Source: Mariniplasma anaerobium (GTDB lineage Bacteria > Bacillota_I > Bacilli_A > Acholeplasmatales > Acholeplasmataceae). Taken from it: a DNA stretch of 64,000 nucleotides. Location: contig NZ_AP024412.1 in NCBI RefSeq assembly GCF_016865445.1, positions 1,488,001 to 1,552,000 on the forward strand, given 5' to 3'. The notes under the pieces are model-generated. The model saw only the letters and a program-made list of their open reading frames with translations, made no database searches and was not told the DNA's origin. The position numbers were made by a program, and so were the translations under genes. Shown here piece by piece: positions 20,698-30,896 of this stretch (position 1 is the stretch's first letter; every line of letters starts with the position of its first letter).

Positions 20698-21834
20698 CTA
20701 CCTCTTCTCGTACTTTCTTATAATTTCATCTTGAATGTTTTGATTTACTTCTTTGATTTCTTCTAATGTAGGCATCTTTATGTTTGCTGTCTTAGCTACA
20801 TAATCAAATACGATTGTCTCAATGTCCAAGAAATTTATTTTCTCATCTAAAAATAATTTAACTGCAGCTTCGTTTGCTGCATTCATAACTGTTGGTAAGA
20901 TTCCACCTTTTCTTCCTACTTCATAAGCAAGCTTCAATAAAGGAAATCTTTGATAATCCATAGGCTTAAATGATAAGTTAGTTAATTCTAATTGTTTATC
21001 ATATGATACTCTTTTTGGATAAAAAAGTGCATGTGCAATTGGAATTCTCATATCTGAAACACTTAAACTAGCTTTAATGGTCCCATCTATAAAATAGGTA
21101 AGTCCGTGTACTACACTTTCTTTGTGGAGTATGGTTTCTATGGCATCATAATCTAAGTCAAATAGATGATGTGCTTCAATGACCTCTAATCCTTTGTTCA
21201 TCATTGTTGCACTATCAATAGTTATTTTAGCACCCATTTCCCAATTTGGATGGTTTAGCGCTTGTTTTTTTGTGACGTTTTTAAGCTCTTCTCTAGTGAA
21301 ATCTCTAAATGATCCACCACTCGCAGTTATCACTATTTTTCTAATTGAAAGTTTGTCTTCATGATCAATTGTTTGCCATAATGCAGAGTGTTCACTATCA
21401 ATAGGAAACAATTTGACATTAAATTTATTAAGATATTCTTTAACAATGTCTCCAGCCATGACTAATGTTTCTTTATTAGCTAGTGCAATATCCTTACTTG
21501 TTTTAATTGCTTCAATGGTTGGTATTAAACCAGTCGAACCTGATAATGCATTAATAACCAATCCTTGTTTAGGATATCTAACTAAATCAATTAATCCTTG
21601 ATCACCTGATACAAATGTTATCATTGGAAATTCTTTTTCATATGTTTTTATTTGATTTTCAAATCTTAGACATGCAATTTCTGGCTTAAATGTGCTTAAT
21701 ATATTCTTATTTTTTGACTCATCAGAGCCCAAAGAACACCCAATGAGTTTAAAATCATTCTTGTGTTTTTTTAAAACATCTAAACTTTGCGTTCCAATAG
21801 ATCCTGTTGATCCTAAAAGATAAATATTTTTCAT
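20698..21834 (-). CDS. dxr: 1-deoxy-D-xylulose 5-phosphate reductoisomerase
   Basis: This enzyme converts DXP to MEP with NADPH, the committed step of the non-mevalonate isoprenoid pathway. The NADPH motif GSTGSIG is at residues 8-14. NKETLVMAG, SEHSALWQ and TASGGSFRD are active-site segments, with SATMMNKGLEVIEAHHLF downstream. It has 378 residues, normal for the family. It overlaps cdsA by 4 bp. Its presence with uppS shows that terpenoid synthesis is kept despite the apparent lack of a wall pathway. Confidence 0.96.
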   Translation of the reverse strand: MKNIYLLGSTGSIGTQSLDVLKKHKNDFKLIGCSLGSDESKNKNILSTFKPEIACLRFENQIKTYEKEFPMITFVSGDQGLIDLVRYPKQGLVINALSGSTGLIPTIEAIKTSKDIALANKETLVMAGDIVKEYLNKFNVKLFPIDSEHSALWQTIDHEDKLSIRKIVITASGGSFRDFTREELKNVTKKQALNHPNWEMGAKITIDSATMMNKGLEVIEAHHLFDLDYDAIETILHKESVVHGLTYFIDGTIKASLSVSDMRIPIAHALFYPKRVSYDKQLELTNLSFKPMDYQRFPLLKLAYEVGRKGGILPTVMNAANEAAVKLFLDEKINFLDIETIVFDYVAKTANIKMPTLEEIKEVNQNIQDEIIRKYEKR

Positions 21835-22772
21835 AGGATGACAGCAGGAAATAACCTATAAATAAGTAAGAATATTGAAGTTAAAAATAATGCTACAAAT
21901 AAAACTGAATCAAACCTATCTAATAGTCCACCATGTCCTGGTAAAATATTTCCAAAATCCTTTATATTATATGTACGTTTTAATCTTGATGCAACTAAAT
22001 CTCCAATTTGTGCAAAAATACTTGCAACCATTGTTATAGGAACAATGATGAGTCCTTGTACCCAAACTGGTGTTCTTTCACCAAGTGATGAAAAGTTATC
22101 TAATAAAGTCATTTGTCCACCAGAGTTTAAAAAATCTCCTAAGACAGTACCAACTTGAAAGAATTGACCATAAAATAAAGCAAATGATGATGCAATAATT
22201 GTTGCAAATATTGTTCCTGCAATCGCACCTTCCCATGATTTTTTAGGACTTATATGAGGAGCAAGTTTATGCTTACCATATTTTACTCCAAATAAATATG
22301 CAAAAATATCAGTTGCTGATGTGATTAATAGTAGGTAAACAATAAATCTAACACCTAAAAATCTTAATATAACAATTGATGCAGCACCTAGTCCAACATA
22401 ATTAATAATTGTCAAAGCCTTACCAACATCAAGACCATTAAAATTTTTAAATAATACTAAGAAACTAAAAAGTATTAATGTGATCAAAGGTATGGTAATA
22501 CTTAATAACCCATTAGCTTCTAAAGGATTATGTTCTAAATCTCCCATAACTCCACCAACACTAAAGAACGTTCCTAAGGTTAAAAGAACAATACCTATCT
22601 TTGGTAATAATTGAAATTTCTTTTCTGTTTCATACATTCTAATCATTTCAGTTGTTGCAATCACAACAAATAAAATCATTAAAACTTGAAATATTCCTAA
22701 AAATATTTCGAAACTAACAGTAGGTATTAATACTAATGCAAGTACGGCACCTGTTATCATTCTTTTTTTCAT
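21831..22772 (-). CDS. cdsA: Phosphatidate cytidylyltransferase (CDP-diglyceride synthase)
   Basis: This 313-residue integral membrane enzyme makes CDP-diacylglycerol from phosphatidate and CTP. About eight TM helices are visible. The C-terminal CDS signature is split across YGKHKLAPHISPKKSWEGA and GHGGLLDRFDSVLF. It overlaps uppS upstream and dxr downstream by 4 bp each. Slightly longer than average because of the N-terminal helices. Confidence 0.95.
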   Translation of the reverse strand: MKKRMITGAVLALVLIPTVSFEIFLGIFQVLMILFVVIATTEMIRMYETEKKFQLLPKIGIVLLTLGTFFSVGGVMGDLEHNPLEANGLLSITIPLITLILFSFLVLFKNFNGLDVGKALTIINYVGLGAASIVILRFLGVRFIVYLLLITSATDIFAYLFGVKYGKHKLAPHISPKKSWEGAIAGTIFATIIASSFALFYGQFFQVGTVLGDFLNSGGQMTLLDNFSSLGERTPVWVQGLIIVPITMVASIFAQIGDLVASRLKRTYNIKDFGNILPGHGGLLDRFDSVLFVALFLTSIFLLIYRLFPAVIL

Positions 22773-23443
22773 ATTAAGCCTCCAAAACGACGTTGTCTTT
22801 TTTGATAAGACTTAACCGCTTTTTCAAGTTGTTTTTTGTTAAATGCTGGCCAATGAACTTTTGTGAAATAAAATTCTGCATAAGCAATTTGCCATAATAA
22901 GAAATTTGATATTCTCATCTCTCCACTAGTTCTTATTAATAAGTCTACAGGTTCTTTGACCATAAGCTCAGATTCAAATGTTTCTCTAGTTATAGGTTTA
23001 TCTAATTTATTAACAGCTGTAATGATTTCATCATAACTGCCATAATCAACACAAACGTTTAAAACAAAACCTTGATAATCTTTAGTTAGATTTTCCATTT
23101 CAGTCATAACTTCTAATAATTCTTTACTAAATCTATCTCTTCTTCCAGAAAAGGTAATTTTATAATCTATATTATTAAATTTATCTTTATTTTTATAATA
23201 TAGTTCAATTGGCTTTGTCATAAGATAGTCAACTTCTTCTTGAGGTCTTTTCCAATTTTCCGTGCTAAAAGCATAAACAGATAATTTTTGTATACCCATT
23301 TCTTTTGCATGTTTAGCTACAGAAAACAAATTTCTTCCACCCATATAATGACCAAACGATCTTGACTGTCCTCTTTTTTTTGCCCATCTACCGTTACCAT
23401 CTAAGATGATCGCAACATGATTAGGGACATTTTTATTATTCAC
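22769..23443 (-). CDS. uppS: Isoprenyl transferase (undecaprenyl-diphosphate synthase type)
   Basis: This cis-prenyltransferase makes long-chain polyprenyl diphosphate from IPP and FPP. The catalytic motif is HVAIILDGNGRWAKKRG. YAFSTENWKRP and LLIRTSGEMRISNFLLWQIAYAEFYF are the other conserved regions. It has 224 residues. The start is a GTG at 23443 with GGTGAT 6 nt upstream. In a wall-less cell the lipid carrier may serve surface glycolipid or lipoglycan synthesis; that is inference. It is first in the uppS-cdsA-dxr-rseP operon. Confidence 0.94.
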   Translation of the reverse strand: MNNKNVPNHVAIILDGNGRWAKKRGQSRSFGHYMGGRNLFSVAKHAKEMGIQKLSVYAFSTENWKRPQEEVDYLMTKPIELYYKNKDKFNNIDYKITFSGRRDRFSKELLEVMTEMENLTKDYQGFVLNVCVDYGSYDEIITAVNKLDKPITRETFESELMVKEPVDLLIRTSGEMRISNFLLWQIAYAEFYFTKVHWPAFNKKQLEKAVKSYQKRQRRFGGLI

Positions 23444-23515
23444 TATCTATCACCTTTTTTTATTATAACTCATTTATGAAATAAATGGTATGTTTTAAAC
23501 ATTTTCACATAGTCA

Positions 23516-23537
23516 AAATAAAAAGGCCGAAGCCTTT
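23516..23537 (-). terminator. Terminator of the pyrH-frr transcript
   Basis: AAAAGGC-CGA-GCCTTT overlaps the frr stop codon and is followed on the minus strand by TTTTTATTTT. Confidence 0.75.
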
Positions 23538-24093
23538 ATATTTTCATTAATTCCTCAGTCTTAACTTTTAGTTCTTCTTCAACTTTTTTAACATAAGTAT
23601 CAGTCAATTCTTGAACATCAGCTAAATAACCTTTTTCATCATCTTCGGGTAATCCAAGTTTTTTAATGTGATCATTTCCGTCGCGACGAATATTTCTAAC
23701 GCTTATTTTCGCATGTTCTGCAAGTTTATCAACATCTTTAACTAATTCACGTCTACGCTCTTCAGTTGGTTGAGGTAAAATCAGTCTGATACCAATACCA
23801 TCGTTAATTGGGTTTAATCCTAAATCTGAAGCATAAATAGCTGTTTCAATTGTTTTTAATTGAGATTTATCAAAAGGTTTGATATATAGTTGACTACCTT
23901 CTACAACAGATACATTTGATATTTGTCTAATAGGACTTGGTGCCCCATAGTAATCAACTGTAACATGATCTAATAATGCAGGATTTGCTCTACCAGTTCT
24001 GACTTGAGCGAATTCTTTTATTAAAACATGTAAAGATTTTTCCATATGTTCTTCAGTATCCATTAACACTAAATCAGCTTGTTCGTGATTCAT
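23536..24093 (-). CDS. frr: Ribosome recycling factor
   Basis: This 185-residue two-domain protein splits post-termination ribosomes with EF-G. Conserved segments include VRTGRANPALLDHVTVDYYG, PIRQISN and NIRRDGNDHIKKL. The ATG at 24093 is chosen because GGAGG lies 7 nt upstream inside the end of pyrH and gives the family's standard length. An ATG 15 bp further upstream has no RBS. It is co-transcribed with pyrH, 2 bp away, as in most bacteria. Confidence 0.96.
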   Translation of the reverse strand: MNHEQADLVLMDTEEHMEKSLHVLIKEFAQVRTGRANPALLDHVTVDYYGAPSPIRQISNVSVVEGSQLYIKPFDKSQLKTIETAIYASDLGLNPINDGIGIRLILPQPTEERRRELVKDVDKLAEHAKISVRNIRRDGNDHIKKLGLPEDDEKGYLADVQELTDTYVKKVEEELKVKTEELMKI

Positions 24094-24095
24094 AG

Positions 24096-24809
24096 TTATT
24101 CCTCCCATTTTACAAGTGTTCCAATATTTTCTTGTAAAACAGCTTTTTTCATATTACCTGCTTTATTCATATTGAACACTAAAATATCTATTTTATTTTC
24201 ACCGCACATTGATGCGGCAGTTTGATCCATAACTTCTAATTTTTGTTTTAAAACTTCAAGTTGTGTAATATGATGATACATTTTAGCATCACTAAATTTT
24301 TTAGGGTCTTTATCATATACACCTTCAATACCATTTTTCGCCATCAAGATGATATCAGCATTTAATTCTGCAGCTCTAAGAGCTGCTGCGGTATCTGTTG
24401 AGAAGAATGGTGAACCAGTACCACCAGAAAAGATAAGAACTCTACCTTTTTCAAAATGTCTCATTGCTTTTCTTCTTATATAAGGTTCAGCAACTGCACT
24501 AACAGGTAAAACTGTCATAACTCTTGTTGGTACTTCTAGTGTTTCTAAGGCATCCTGTAAGGCAAGTCCATTCATAATTGTTCCTAGCATACCCATGTAA
24601 TCTGCTTGTGCGCGGTCCATACCTAGTTCTTCACCAGTTTTCCCACGCCATAGATTACCAGCGCCGACAACAATTCCAATTTGTACACCTAATTCGTAAA
24701 TCTCTTTAATTTCTGTAGCAATGTTTTTTACAGTGATTGGATGTATACCATACGTTCCATCACCTTTTAAAGCTTCTCCACTTATCTTTAAGATTACTCT
24801 TTTGTACAT
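24096..24809 (-). CDS. pyrH: Uridylate kinase
   Basis: This 237-residue protein of the amino-acid-kinase fold converts UMP to [13 protein letters not shown] is at the N-terminus, [10 protein letters not shown] forms the phosphate loop, and [17 protein letters not shown] is the nucleotide-binding segment. [17 protein letters not shown] is also conserved. It sits between tsf (23 bp upstream) and frr, the widespread rpsB-tsf-pyrH-frr order. Confidence 0.97.
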   Translation of the reverse strand: MYKRVILKISGEALKGDGTYGIHPITVKNIATEIKEIYELGVQIGIVVGAGNLWRGKTGEELGMDRAQADYMGMLGTIMNGLALQDALETLEVPTRVMTVLPVSAVAEPYIRRKAMRHFEKGRVLIFSGGTGSPFFSTDTAAALRAAELNADIILMAKNGIEGVYDKDPKKFSDAKMYHHITQLEVLKQKLEVMDQTAASMCGENKIDILVFNMNKAGNMKKAVLQENIGTLVKWEE

Positions 24810-24832
24810 CGTGCCACACCCCTTTATTTTAT

Positions 24833-25708
24833 TTATTTACGGATTTGTGCTGCTACTTCTGCTGCGAAATCTTCTTCTTTCTTTTCAATACCTTCTCCAA
24901 CTTCTAATCTTACGAAAGATAAAACGTTGTTTTTATTTGATTTTAAATATTGAGCAACAGTTTGGTCAGGATCTTTAACAAATGGTTGGTCAACTAAACA
25001 AATATCTTTTAAATATTTATTTAAACGTCCAACAACCATTTTTTCAACGATATTAGCAGGTTTTCCTTCTAATAATGCTTGTTGAGTTAAAATGTGTTTT
25101 TCATGTTCTAAAGTTTCTTGATCAACTTGAGATCTGTTTAAGTACTTAGGATTTTGAGCAGCAATATGCATTGCCATATCTTTAGAAACTTCTTCATCTT
25201 GATTTTCTAAAACTGCTAATACTGCAATTCTACCACCCATATGTTTGTAAGCGCCAAAGTCTTGTGCATCTTCTTTAACGATTCTTGAAACACGGCGTAG
25301 AGATAATTTTTCACCAATTGTTGCAGTTGCATTAATTAGTAAAGTTTCAACTGTCATACCATCTGCAGAGACAGCTAAAGCTTCTTCAGTGTTAGTTGCT
25401 TTTGAAGCTAATAATACTGATCCTACTTTATCAATTAAGTCTAAAAATTGTTTATTTTTAGATACAAAATCTGTTTCTGAATTTAACTCATATATTACTG
25501 CTTGGTTACCTTCTAAAACTACATTACATAAACCTTCAGCAGCAATTCTTCCTGCTTTTTTAGCAGCGCTTGCCATACCTTTTTCTCTTAAAAAATCTAT
25601 AGATTTTTCGATGTCACCATCATTTTTTTCTAACGCCTTTTTACAATCTAACATTCCAGCGCCAGTTCTTTGTCTTAATTCTTTTACCATTTGTGCTGTT
25701 ACAGCCAT
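24833..25708 (-). CDS. tsf: Elongation factor Ts
   Basis: This 291-residue factor catalyses GDP release from EF-Tu. The N-terminal UBA-like domain reads [25 protein letters not shown] is the EF-Tu contact, and the paired core domains follow. An RBS (GGAGG) lies upstream. The rpsB terminator lies just before it, so partial readthrough or processing probably sets the tsf level. Confidence 0.97.
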   Translation of the reverse strand: MAVTAQMVKELRQRTGAGMLDCKKALEKNDGDIEKSIDFLREKGMASAAKKAGRIAAEGLCNVVLEGNQAVIYELNSETDFVSKNKQFLDLIDKVGSVLLASKATNTEEALAVSADGMTVETLLINATATIGEKLSLRRVSRIVKEDAQDFGAYKHMGGRIAVLAVLENQDEEVSKDMAMHIAAQNPKYLNRSQVDQETLEHEKHILTQQALLEGKPANIVEKMVVGRLNKYLKDICLVDQPFVKDPDQTVAQYLKSNKNNVLSFVRLEVGEGIEKKEEDFAAEVAAQIRK

Positions 25709-25759
25709 AATTAATTCCTCCTTGATATTTCAATATATAATATTTTTAGTTTTTTTTAT

Positions 25760-25788
25760 AAAAAATAAGGGGATTTTTATCCCCTTAT
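25760..25788 (-). terminator. Terminator/attenuator between rpsB and tsf
   Basis: The perfect 10-bp stem ATAAGGGGAT/ATCCCCTTAT with a 4-nt loop is followed by five T on the minus strand, immediately after rpsB. Confidence 0.85.
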
Positions 25789-25792
25789 CGCA

Positions 25793-26911
25793 TTATTTTA
25801 GTACATCAATAAGTTCTGCTTTTTTAAGGGTTGAATAACCGGAAATGCCACGATCTTTACATAAAGAACGCAATTGAGCAACAGTCATTGACTCTAATGA
25901 TTCGTTGTTATCTTCTTTAACTGGTTCAGCTTTAACTGCTTCAGTTTTAACTTCTTTGACAGGTTTAACTGCTTCTGCTTTAACTTCTTTGACAGGTTTA
26001 ACTTCTGGTTTAGCTACAGGCTTAACTTCTGCTTTAACTTCTGGTTTAGCATCAGCTACAACTTCAGGCTTAACTTCTGGTTTAACTGCTGGCTTATAAG
26101 CTGGTTTAGCATCTTGACGTGGTCTAGGTTTGTATTCAGGTCTAGGTTTTCTTGAACCTTGACGAGGTGAGTCATCACGATCTCTTCTAGATGCTTCTTG
26201 TACAGTTTCTTCTTCAAATTTTTCAACTGCTCCACCTTGTGCTTCAACAATTGCATTACCCATAACCCAAGCAATAAGTTTTACTGCACGGATTGCGTCA
26301 TCATTTGCTGGGATAATGTAATCAACATCATCAGGATCACAGTTAGTATCTACAATACCGAACACTTTAATTCCTAATTTACGTGCTTCTAAGATTGCAT
26401 TTCTTTCTTTTCTTGGATCAACAATAAAGATAGCTTCTGGAACTTTCTTCATTTCTTTGATACCACCTAAGAATTTTTCAAGCTTAGTACGTTCATTTTT
26501 AAGTGTTAGTACTTCTTTTTTATGTAATTTGTCAAATACACCATCTTCTTCCATTTTATAAAGTTCGTGTAATCTTTTAATCCGACGACGAATCGTCTTG
26601 AAGTTAGTTAATGTTCCACCTAACCATCTTTGGTCAACATAAAATTGACCTGTACGAATTGCTTCTTCTTTTACTGATTCTTGAGCTTGCTTTTTCGTAC
26701 CAATAAATAATACTTTACCACCATCTGCTACGATATCAAACATTGCTTTGTAAGCAATTTCGATTTCTACAGCTGTTCTCTTTAAGTCAATGATATAAAT
26801 ACCATTTCTTGACGTAAAGATGTATGGTGCCATTTTAGGATTCCAGCGACGTGTCGCATGTCCGAAGTGAACACCAGATTCTAATAATTGTTTCATTGAA
26901 ACTACTGCCAT
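25793..26911 (-). CDS. rpsB: 30S ribosomal protein S2 with long C-terminal extension
   Basis: Residues 1-230 or so are ordinary S2 ([45 protein letters not shown], and [17 protein letters not shown]). Residues about 240-335 are an unusual basic then Lys/Pro/Val/Glu-rich low-complexity tail with repeated KPEVK and VKEVK units. The last 36 or so residues ([21 protein letters not shown], then KKAELIDVL) resemble a SAP or Rho-N nucleic-acid-binding motif. S2 is normally about 240-260 residues; this is 372. The RBS GGAGG is 8 nt upstream. The tail keeps frame throughout and ends at a terminator, so it is genuine. Confidence 0.95.
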   Translation of the reverse strand: MAVVSMKQLLESGVHFGHATRRWNPKMAPYIFTSRNGIYIIDLKRTAVEIEIAYKAMFDIVADGGKVLFIGTKKQAQESVKEEAIRTGQFYVDQRWLGGTLTNFKTIRRRIKRLHELYKMEEDGVFDKLHKKEVLTLKNERTKLEKFLGGIKEMKKVPEAIFIVDPRKERNAILEARKLGIKVFGIVDTNCDPDDVDYIIPANDDAIRAVKLIAWVMGNAIVEAQGGAVEKFEEETVQEASRRDRDDSPRQGSRKPRPEYKPRPRQDAKPAYKPAVKPEVKPEVVADAKPEVKAEVKPVAKPEVKPVKEVKAEAVKPVKEVKTEAVKAEPVKEDNNESLESMTVAQLRSLCKDRGISGYSTLKKAELIDVLK

Positions 26912-27028
26912 AAAATTATTCCTCCAATTTTTGTTTTTTTCCTCTGCATGACTTTAAAACATCTCACCTAAAACTTTTAGGCACTCGAGCGTTAAACATC
27001 ATACATGTGTATTTTAATAGCCTTACTA

Positions 27029-27057
27029 AATATATCATATTTGTATCGATTTTTCAA
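27029..27057 (-). promoter_or_regulatory. rpsB promoter
   Basis: -35 TTGAAA (27052-27057) and -10 TATATT (27029-27034) have a 17-nt spacer. The leader of about 110 nt contains a CCTAAAA/TTTTAGG hairpin (about 26970-26985) that could be an S2 autoregulatory structure; that last point is speculative. Confidence 0.7.
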
Positions 27058-27058
27058 G

Positions 27059-27523
27059 TTAAAGCTTAATTTTTTCTACTTTTTTATCGCTACTTCCAAA
27101 TCCACCTAATCTTTGCTTATGCTCTGGATCATCATCTATTGTTTTTTGAAAGCCAACAAACACACCTTGAGCTACACGTTCACCCTTTTCGACTGATGCA
27201 TTTTCTTTTGAAAAATTATATAAAGGGACCATAATATGTCCTTCATTATTCTCGTTATTATAATAGTCAGCATCCACGACACCAACTCCATTACTCATCA
27301 TTAAACCTTTTTTTAGTCCTAGTGATGATCTTGGATAAATGAATAATACTTCGTTATCTGGAATAAGTGCTTTTAACCCTGTTGGAATCATTTTGATTTC
27401 ACCTGGTTTTATAACAATATCTTCAACACTTGCTAAATCATATCCTGCACTATGTTTAGTTGCGCGTCTAGGAGCTAGCACATCGTAGTCTTTATACGCT
27501 TGTACAATTTCAAATTTTCTCAT
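27059..27523 (-). CDS. dut: dUTP diphosphatase
   Basis: This 154-residue trimeric-type dUTPase hydrolyses dUTP to dUMP, keeping uracil out of DNA. The five motifs are visible: SAGYDLAS, YPRSSLGLKKGLMMSNGVGVVDADYY (in part), GHIMVPLYNF, GERVAQGVF and the C-terminal RLGGFGSS Phe-clamp. It overlaps the Nudix gene by 4 bp. It pairs functionally with ung, 4 kb away. Confidence 0.95.
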   Translation of the reverse strand: MRKFEIVQAYKDYDVLAPRRATKHSAGYDLASVEDIVIKPGEIKMIPTGLKALIPDNEVLFIYPRSSLGLKKGLMMSNGVGVVDADYYNNENNEGHIMVPLYNFSKENASVEKGERVAQGVFVGFQKTIDDDPEHKQRLGGFGSSDKKVEKIKL

Positions 27524-28044
27524 AAATCCATCTCCTTAATTTTTTCTAGAACAATCTGTTCACGCATCAATACAGTCTTTAATCCATATGCTGTATGGTT
27601 TGTATCATTCATGACACTTTGATTATGTTCTATAACTTCTACAACATTTTTCCATGTAGGTTTAATGCCATGTACTTTTTCTCTATACTCTAGTCTTTGT
27701 TTACCTAATGATTCAATTCTTACTAAATAATATATTGAAGTTTGTAAATATATACTACTTTGATCAAAGAGTCCATATTTAATTTCTTCAATATATCCTA
27801 AGTTTTTAAGAATGGATATTTTTCTTGCTCCAAGTTCTTCTCTTAATTCTCTTTTTAATGCTTTTGTTTTATCTTCATCTTCTTTTAACCCACCACCTGG
27901 AAATGTATAATCATTATAAAGCTTAGAATATACCATTAAAATTTGATGTTTATCATTAACAATAACCGCTCTCACGGTTGTTCTTAATTTATCCGGTTTT
28001 TGTATGATGCCTTCTTCGATAATTATCGGTCCTAATGGTTTCAT
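27520..28044 (-). CDS. NUDIX hydrolase
   Basis: The 174-residue product is a Nudix pyrophosphohydrolase. The Nudix box is GGGLKEDEDKTKALKRELRE followed by ELG, complete with the REL-EE core. The N-terminal VRAVIVNDKHQILMVYS and TFPGGG strands are typical. The substrate is unknown; nucleotide clean-up is plausible beside dut. It overlaps dut downstream and the recombinase upstream by 4 bp each. Confidence 0.88.
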   Translation of the reverse strand: MKPLGPIIIEEGIIQKPDKLRTTVRAVIVNDKHQILMVYSKLYNDYTFPGGGLKEDEDKTKALKRELREELGARKISILKNLGYIEEIKYGLFDQSSIYLQTSIYYLVRIESLGKQRLEYREKVHGIKPTWKNVVEVIEHNQSVMNDTNHTAYGLKTVLMREQIVLEKIKEMDL

Positions 28045-28949
28045 TTTTTTATCATCCTTGGGTGCATGTCTTTGTATTTCTCTTTAATTGTTTCACTGGA
28101 GACATGTGTGTATATTTGTGTTGATTTTAAGTGTTCATGCCCTAATAATTCCTGTACAACTCTTAAATCAGCTCCGTGATTTAAAAGTGTAGTTGCAAAT
28201 GCGTGTCTTAACATATGTGGGTGAATTTTAAATGTCTCACCTGAATTTTTTATGATTTGTTTTAAGATGAGTTGTAGTCCTCTAACTGTTAAATGCCCAC
28301 CTTTGTAATTAATAAATACATATAAAATATGAGTATCTTGACCTTTAGCCAGTAATACTGGTCTTATATATGTTAGATATTGTTTCATATCTTCAACTAA
28401 ATGCTGATGAAGTGGAACATATCTATCTTTTGAACCTTTTCCATGAATTAATATGTGTTCTTGTGCTAAATTAATATCTTTAATCGTCATATTAACAAGT
28501 TCAGATGCTCTTAATCCTGCGCTAAACAGTAGATCAAGCATCAAATAATTACGAAAACCTAATGGAGTCGTTTTATCTATAGATTTAAAAAGCATATCCA
28601 TTTCATCATCATTGATGATTGATGGTAATTTTTTAGGTATTTTAGGGGTTTCAACTGAAGTAAAAATATTTACATCAATTAAATTGCTTTTTATTAAGTA
28701 ATCATAGAAAGTTCTTAATGCAGATATCTTTCTAGAAATTGTTTTTTTGCTTAATCCTTTTTCATCTAAATGCGAGATAAAATGTCTTGCAAGTCTTTCT
28801 CTTGTTGCATCAAGCATATCTGCGGCTAGCTCTTCTTTGGTGATAAACGCATGAAAATCAAGAATATCTTTTTGATACCCTTTTACAGTATTTTCAGAAT
28901 AATGCTTTTGAATTAACATATAATTCAAAAAATCTTCTACATACTCCAA
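28041..28949 (-). CDS. xer: Tyrosine recombinase, XerC/XerD type
   Basis: This 302-residue tyrosine recombinase has an N-terminal SAM-like DNA-binding domain (about 1-85) and a catalytic domain. Catalytic residues are seen in AGLRASELV (Arg), [11 protein letters not shown] (Lys), [14 protein letters not shown] (His and Arg), [10 protein letters not shown] (His) and IYTHV (Tyr). The start is a TTG at 28949 with GGAGG 7 nt before it; it overlaps trmFO by 13 bp. No integrase-style neighbours or att sites are seen, and the operon is housekeeping, so chromosome-dimer resolution is more likely than element integration. Confidence 0.9.
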   Translation of the reverse strand: MEYVEDFLNYMLIQKHYSENTVKGYQKDILDFHAFITKEELAADMLDATRERLARHFISHLDEKGLSKKTISRKISALRTFYDYLIKSNLIDVNIFTSVETPKIPKKLPSIINDDEMDMLFKSIDKTTPLGFRNYLMLDLLFSAGLRASELVNMTIKDINLAQEHILIHGKGSKDRYVPLHQHLVEDMKQYLTYIRPVLLAKGQDTHILYVFINYKGGHLTVRGLQLILKQIIKNSGETFKIHPHMLRHAFATTLLNHGADLRVVQELLGHEHLKSTQIYTHVSSETIKEKYKDMHPRMIKK

Positions 28950-30235
28950 GCGTTTTCCTCCTTAAATTCATCTAACTCTTTTAATGCTCTATTGGCATAA
29001 AGCATTTTTCTCTCTTTTTTCTTATGTTTATATCCCAATTCAGGAAGTAATCCTAAATTAGCGTTCATAGGAACAAATGATCTATTGTATGATGAGATAT
29101 AATGTGCCATCGCACCCATCATTGTATTAACTGGAAGTGGACAAAGTTTATCATATTTAAGTAGTGATACCAATTGGATTGCAGCATTTAATCCAGATGC
29201 TGCTGATTCAACATATCCTTCTACTCCTGAAATTTGTCCTGCAAAAAACAATTTAGGATAGTCTTTAACTTGAAAACTAGCATTTAAAACTTTAGGGCTT
29301 TCAATGTATGTATTTCTATGCATAACTCCATATCTAACAATTTTAGCGTTTTCTAATCCAGGAATTAACTGAATAACTTTCTTTTGTGCTGGCCATGTCA
29401 AATGGGTTTGAAATCCTACTATGTTATACATCGTTTTTTGAAAATCATCTTGTCTAAGTTGAACAACTGCATGAGGTCTGTCTTTGCCTTCTAAACCAAG
29501 ACCTACTGGTTTTAATGGTCCAAATAAAAGTGTTTGTTTCCCTCGTGATGCCATAACTTCTGCTGGCATACATCCTTCAAAAACATTTTTTTCAAAATCT
29601 TTTTGTTCTACAGTATCTGCATTTATTAACGCATCATAAAATTTATCATACTCTTCTTCATTCATCGGACAATTAATATAAGCCGCTTCACCTTTATCAT
29701 ATCTAGATTTTAAATATGCAACATCCATATTTATTGAATCAAAATCTATAATTGGAGCAATTGCATCAAAAAAATGCAAATGCTCTTGATTTAATAATTT
29801 ACTAATAGATTCAAATAAATCATCACTTGCAAGAGGTCCTGCAGCAATAATCGTATACTGATTAATATCAATATCTTTAGCTTCATCTAATATAACTTCT
29901 ATATGTTCATGATTTTTAATCTTTTCTTCAATATATGTTGAAAACATTTCTCGATCAACAGCTAAACTAGAGCCTGCTGGGACTTGTGCATAATATGCAG
30001 CTTGCATAACAAGTGAATTGAAGCTTTGCATCTCACGTTTCAATAAACCAACAGCATTAGCGATATCATTAGATCGCAAAGAGTTTGAACAAACCAATTC
30101 TGCAAAACGACCCGATTGATGTGCTGGGGTCATTTTTTTAGGTCTCATTTCATATAGTTTTACTTTTATGCCTTTATTTGCAAGATAGTATGCAGCCTCT
30201 ACGCCTGCAAGTCCTGCACCAATTATTTTTACCAT
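28937..30235 (-). CDS. trmFO: tRNA (uracil-5-)-methyltransferase, folate-dependent
   Basis: This 432-residue flavoprotein makes T54 in the tRNA T loop using methylene-THF and FADH2. The N-terminal [17 protein letters not shown] is the FAD-binding motif; [10 protein letters not shown] and [11 protein letters not shown] are family signatures, and [19 protein letters not shown] is near the C-terminus. The ATG at 30235 is preferred over one 24 bp upstream because AAGTGGTGATG precedes it. It is first in the trmFO-xer-nudix-dut transcript. Its need for folate fits the folate transporter gene next door. Confidence 0.95.
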   Translation of the reverse strand: MVKIIGAGLAGVEAAYYLANKGIKVKLYEMRPKKMTPAHQSGRFAELVCSNSLRSNDIANAVGLLKREMQSFNSLVMQAAYYAQVPAGSSLAVDREMFSTYIEEKIKNHEHIEVILDEAKDIDINQYTIIAAGPLASDDLFESISKLLNQEHLHFFDAIAPIIDFDSINMDVAYLKSRYDKGEAAYINCPMNEEEYDKFYDALINADTVEQKDFEKNVFEGCMPAEVMASRGKQTLLFGPLKPVGLGLEGKDRPHAVVQLRQDDFQKTMYNIVGFQTHLTWPAQKKVIQLIPGLENAKIVRYGVMHRNTYIESPKVLNASFQVKDYPKLFFAGQISGVEGYVESAASGLNAAIQLVSLLKYDKLCPLPVNTMMGAMAHYISSYNRSFVPMNANLGLLPELGYKHKKKERKMLYANRALKELDEFKEENAWSM

Positions 30236-30274
30236 TTCATCACCACTTCTATTATACATGATTATGTGTCATAT

Positions 30275-30306
30275 TAAAAAAAACAAGCCTATTTTTAGGC
30301 TTGTTT
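30275..30306 (-). terminator. Terminator of the folate transporter gene
   Basis: AAACAAGCCTA/TAGGCTTGTTT with a TTTT loop at 30281-30306 is followed by T on the minus strand. It overlaps the stop codon region. Confidence 0.88.
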
Positions 30307-30856
30307 ATATGCTTTTTGATTCCTTTAGTTCATTTGAATTTTTAATTTGCATATCAACCAATACCGGAAGTAGTTTCTGATAAAGACTTGAGACCAATAA
30401 AGTGATAATAACAACATTAACTGGAATCATCGCTAATCTTATGGTTAAACTTGCAAGTGCGGTTTCTACAGATAAGAATGCTAATAGGCCGATTGTATTT
30501 GCGATCGTCACTAATATATGTGTGATTGCAACTACAATGACTAACTTAACTTTATCAAATTTCTTATATAAAAATAATCCTGGAATAAATCCCCAAAGCA
30601 TTGCACCAAGCGCAAATATGAATGCATAAGCACCATTAGGAAATGCAACAAATCCTACAAGATCAGAAACATATCCCATAATTAAGCCATATAAAGGGCC
30701 TAGAATAATTGATCCATAAATAATTGGAATCGCATAAAATGGCACTCCAAAATTATTAAAACTTAAGATTTGTTTAAAAAACACATCAATCACAATAGAG
30801 ATTGCAACCAAAGATGAAGCTAAAACTAGCTTTTGTAATTCCTTACTTTTCTTCAT
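30305..30856 (-). CDS. folT: ECF transporter S component, folate type
   Basis: The product has 183 residues and about six hydrophobic helices (for example LVLASSLVAISIVIDVFF). IIYGSIILGPLYGLIMGYVSDL is the G-P-x-x-G-x-x-x-G-x-x-x-D stretch typical of energy-coupling-factor S components. Specificity comes from context: a THF riboswitch lies in its leader, so folate is the likely vitamin. It would need the shared EcfA/A'/T module, which is not in the window. The ATG lies only 7 nt after the SD. Confidence 0.85.
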   Translation of the reverse strand: MKKSKELQKLVLASSLVAISIVIDVFFKQILSFNNFGVPFYAIPIIYGSIILGPLYGLIMGYVSDLVGFVAFPNGAYAFIFALGAMLWGFIPGLFLYKKFDKVKLVIVVAITHILVTIANTIGLLAFLSVETALASLTIRLAMIPVNVVIITLLVSSLYQKLLPVLVDMQIKNSNELKESKSI

Positions 30857-30863
30857 GAAAAAA

Positions 30864-30884
30864 GACCTCCTATTTCTTGAGGTC
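30864..30884 (-). terminator. Riboswitch expression platform: SD-sequestering hairpin with U-tract
   Basis: On the minus strand GACCTC-loop-GAGGTC pairs, burying the AGGAGG Shine-Dalgarno in the 3' arm. Six T follow, then CATG of the folT start. The same hairpin could therefore stop transcription, translation, or both when ligand is bound. Confidence 0.7.
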
Positions 30885-30896
30885 CACTATAATCGC

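Noticed and set aside
25905-26099. Leu/Thr/Ser-rich plus-strand ORF
   Set aside because: It is the antisense shadow of the repetitive S2 tail.
28041-28949. Tyrosine recombinase as an integrase of a mobile element
   Set aside because: It is embedded and overlapping in a housekeeping operon with trmFO and nudix, with no att-like repeats.
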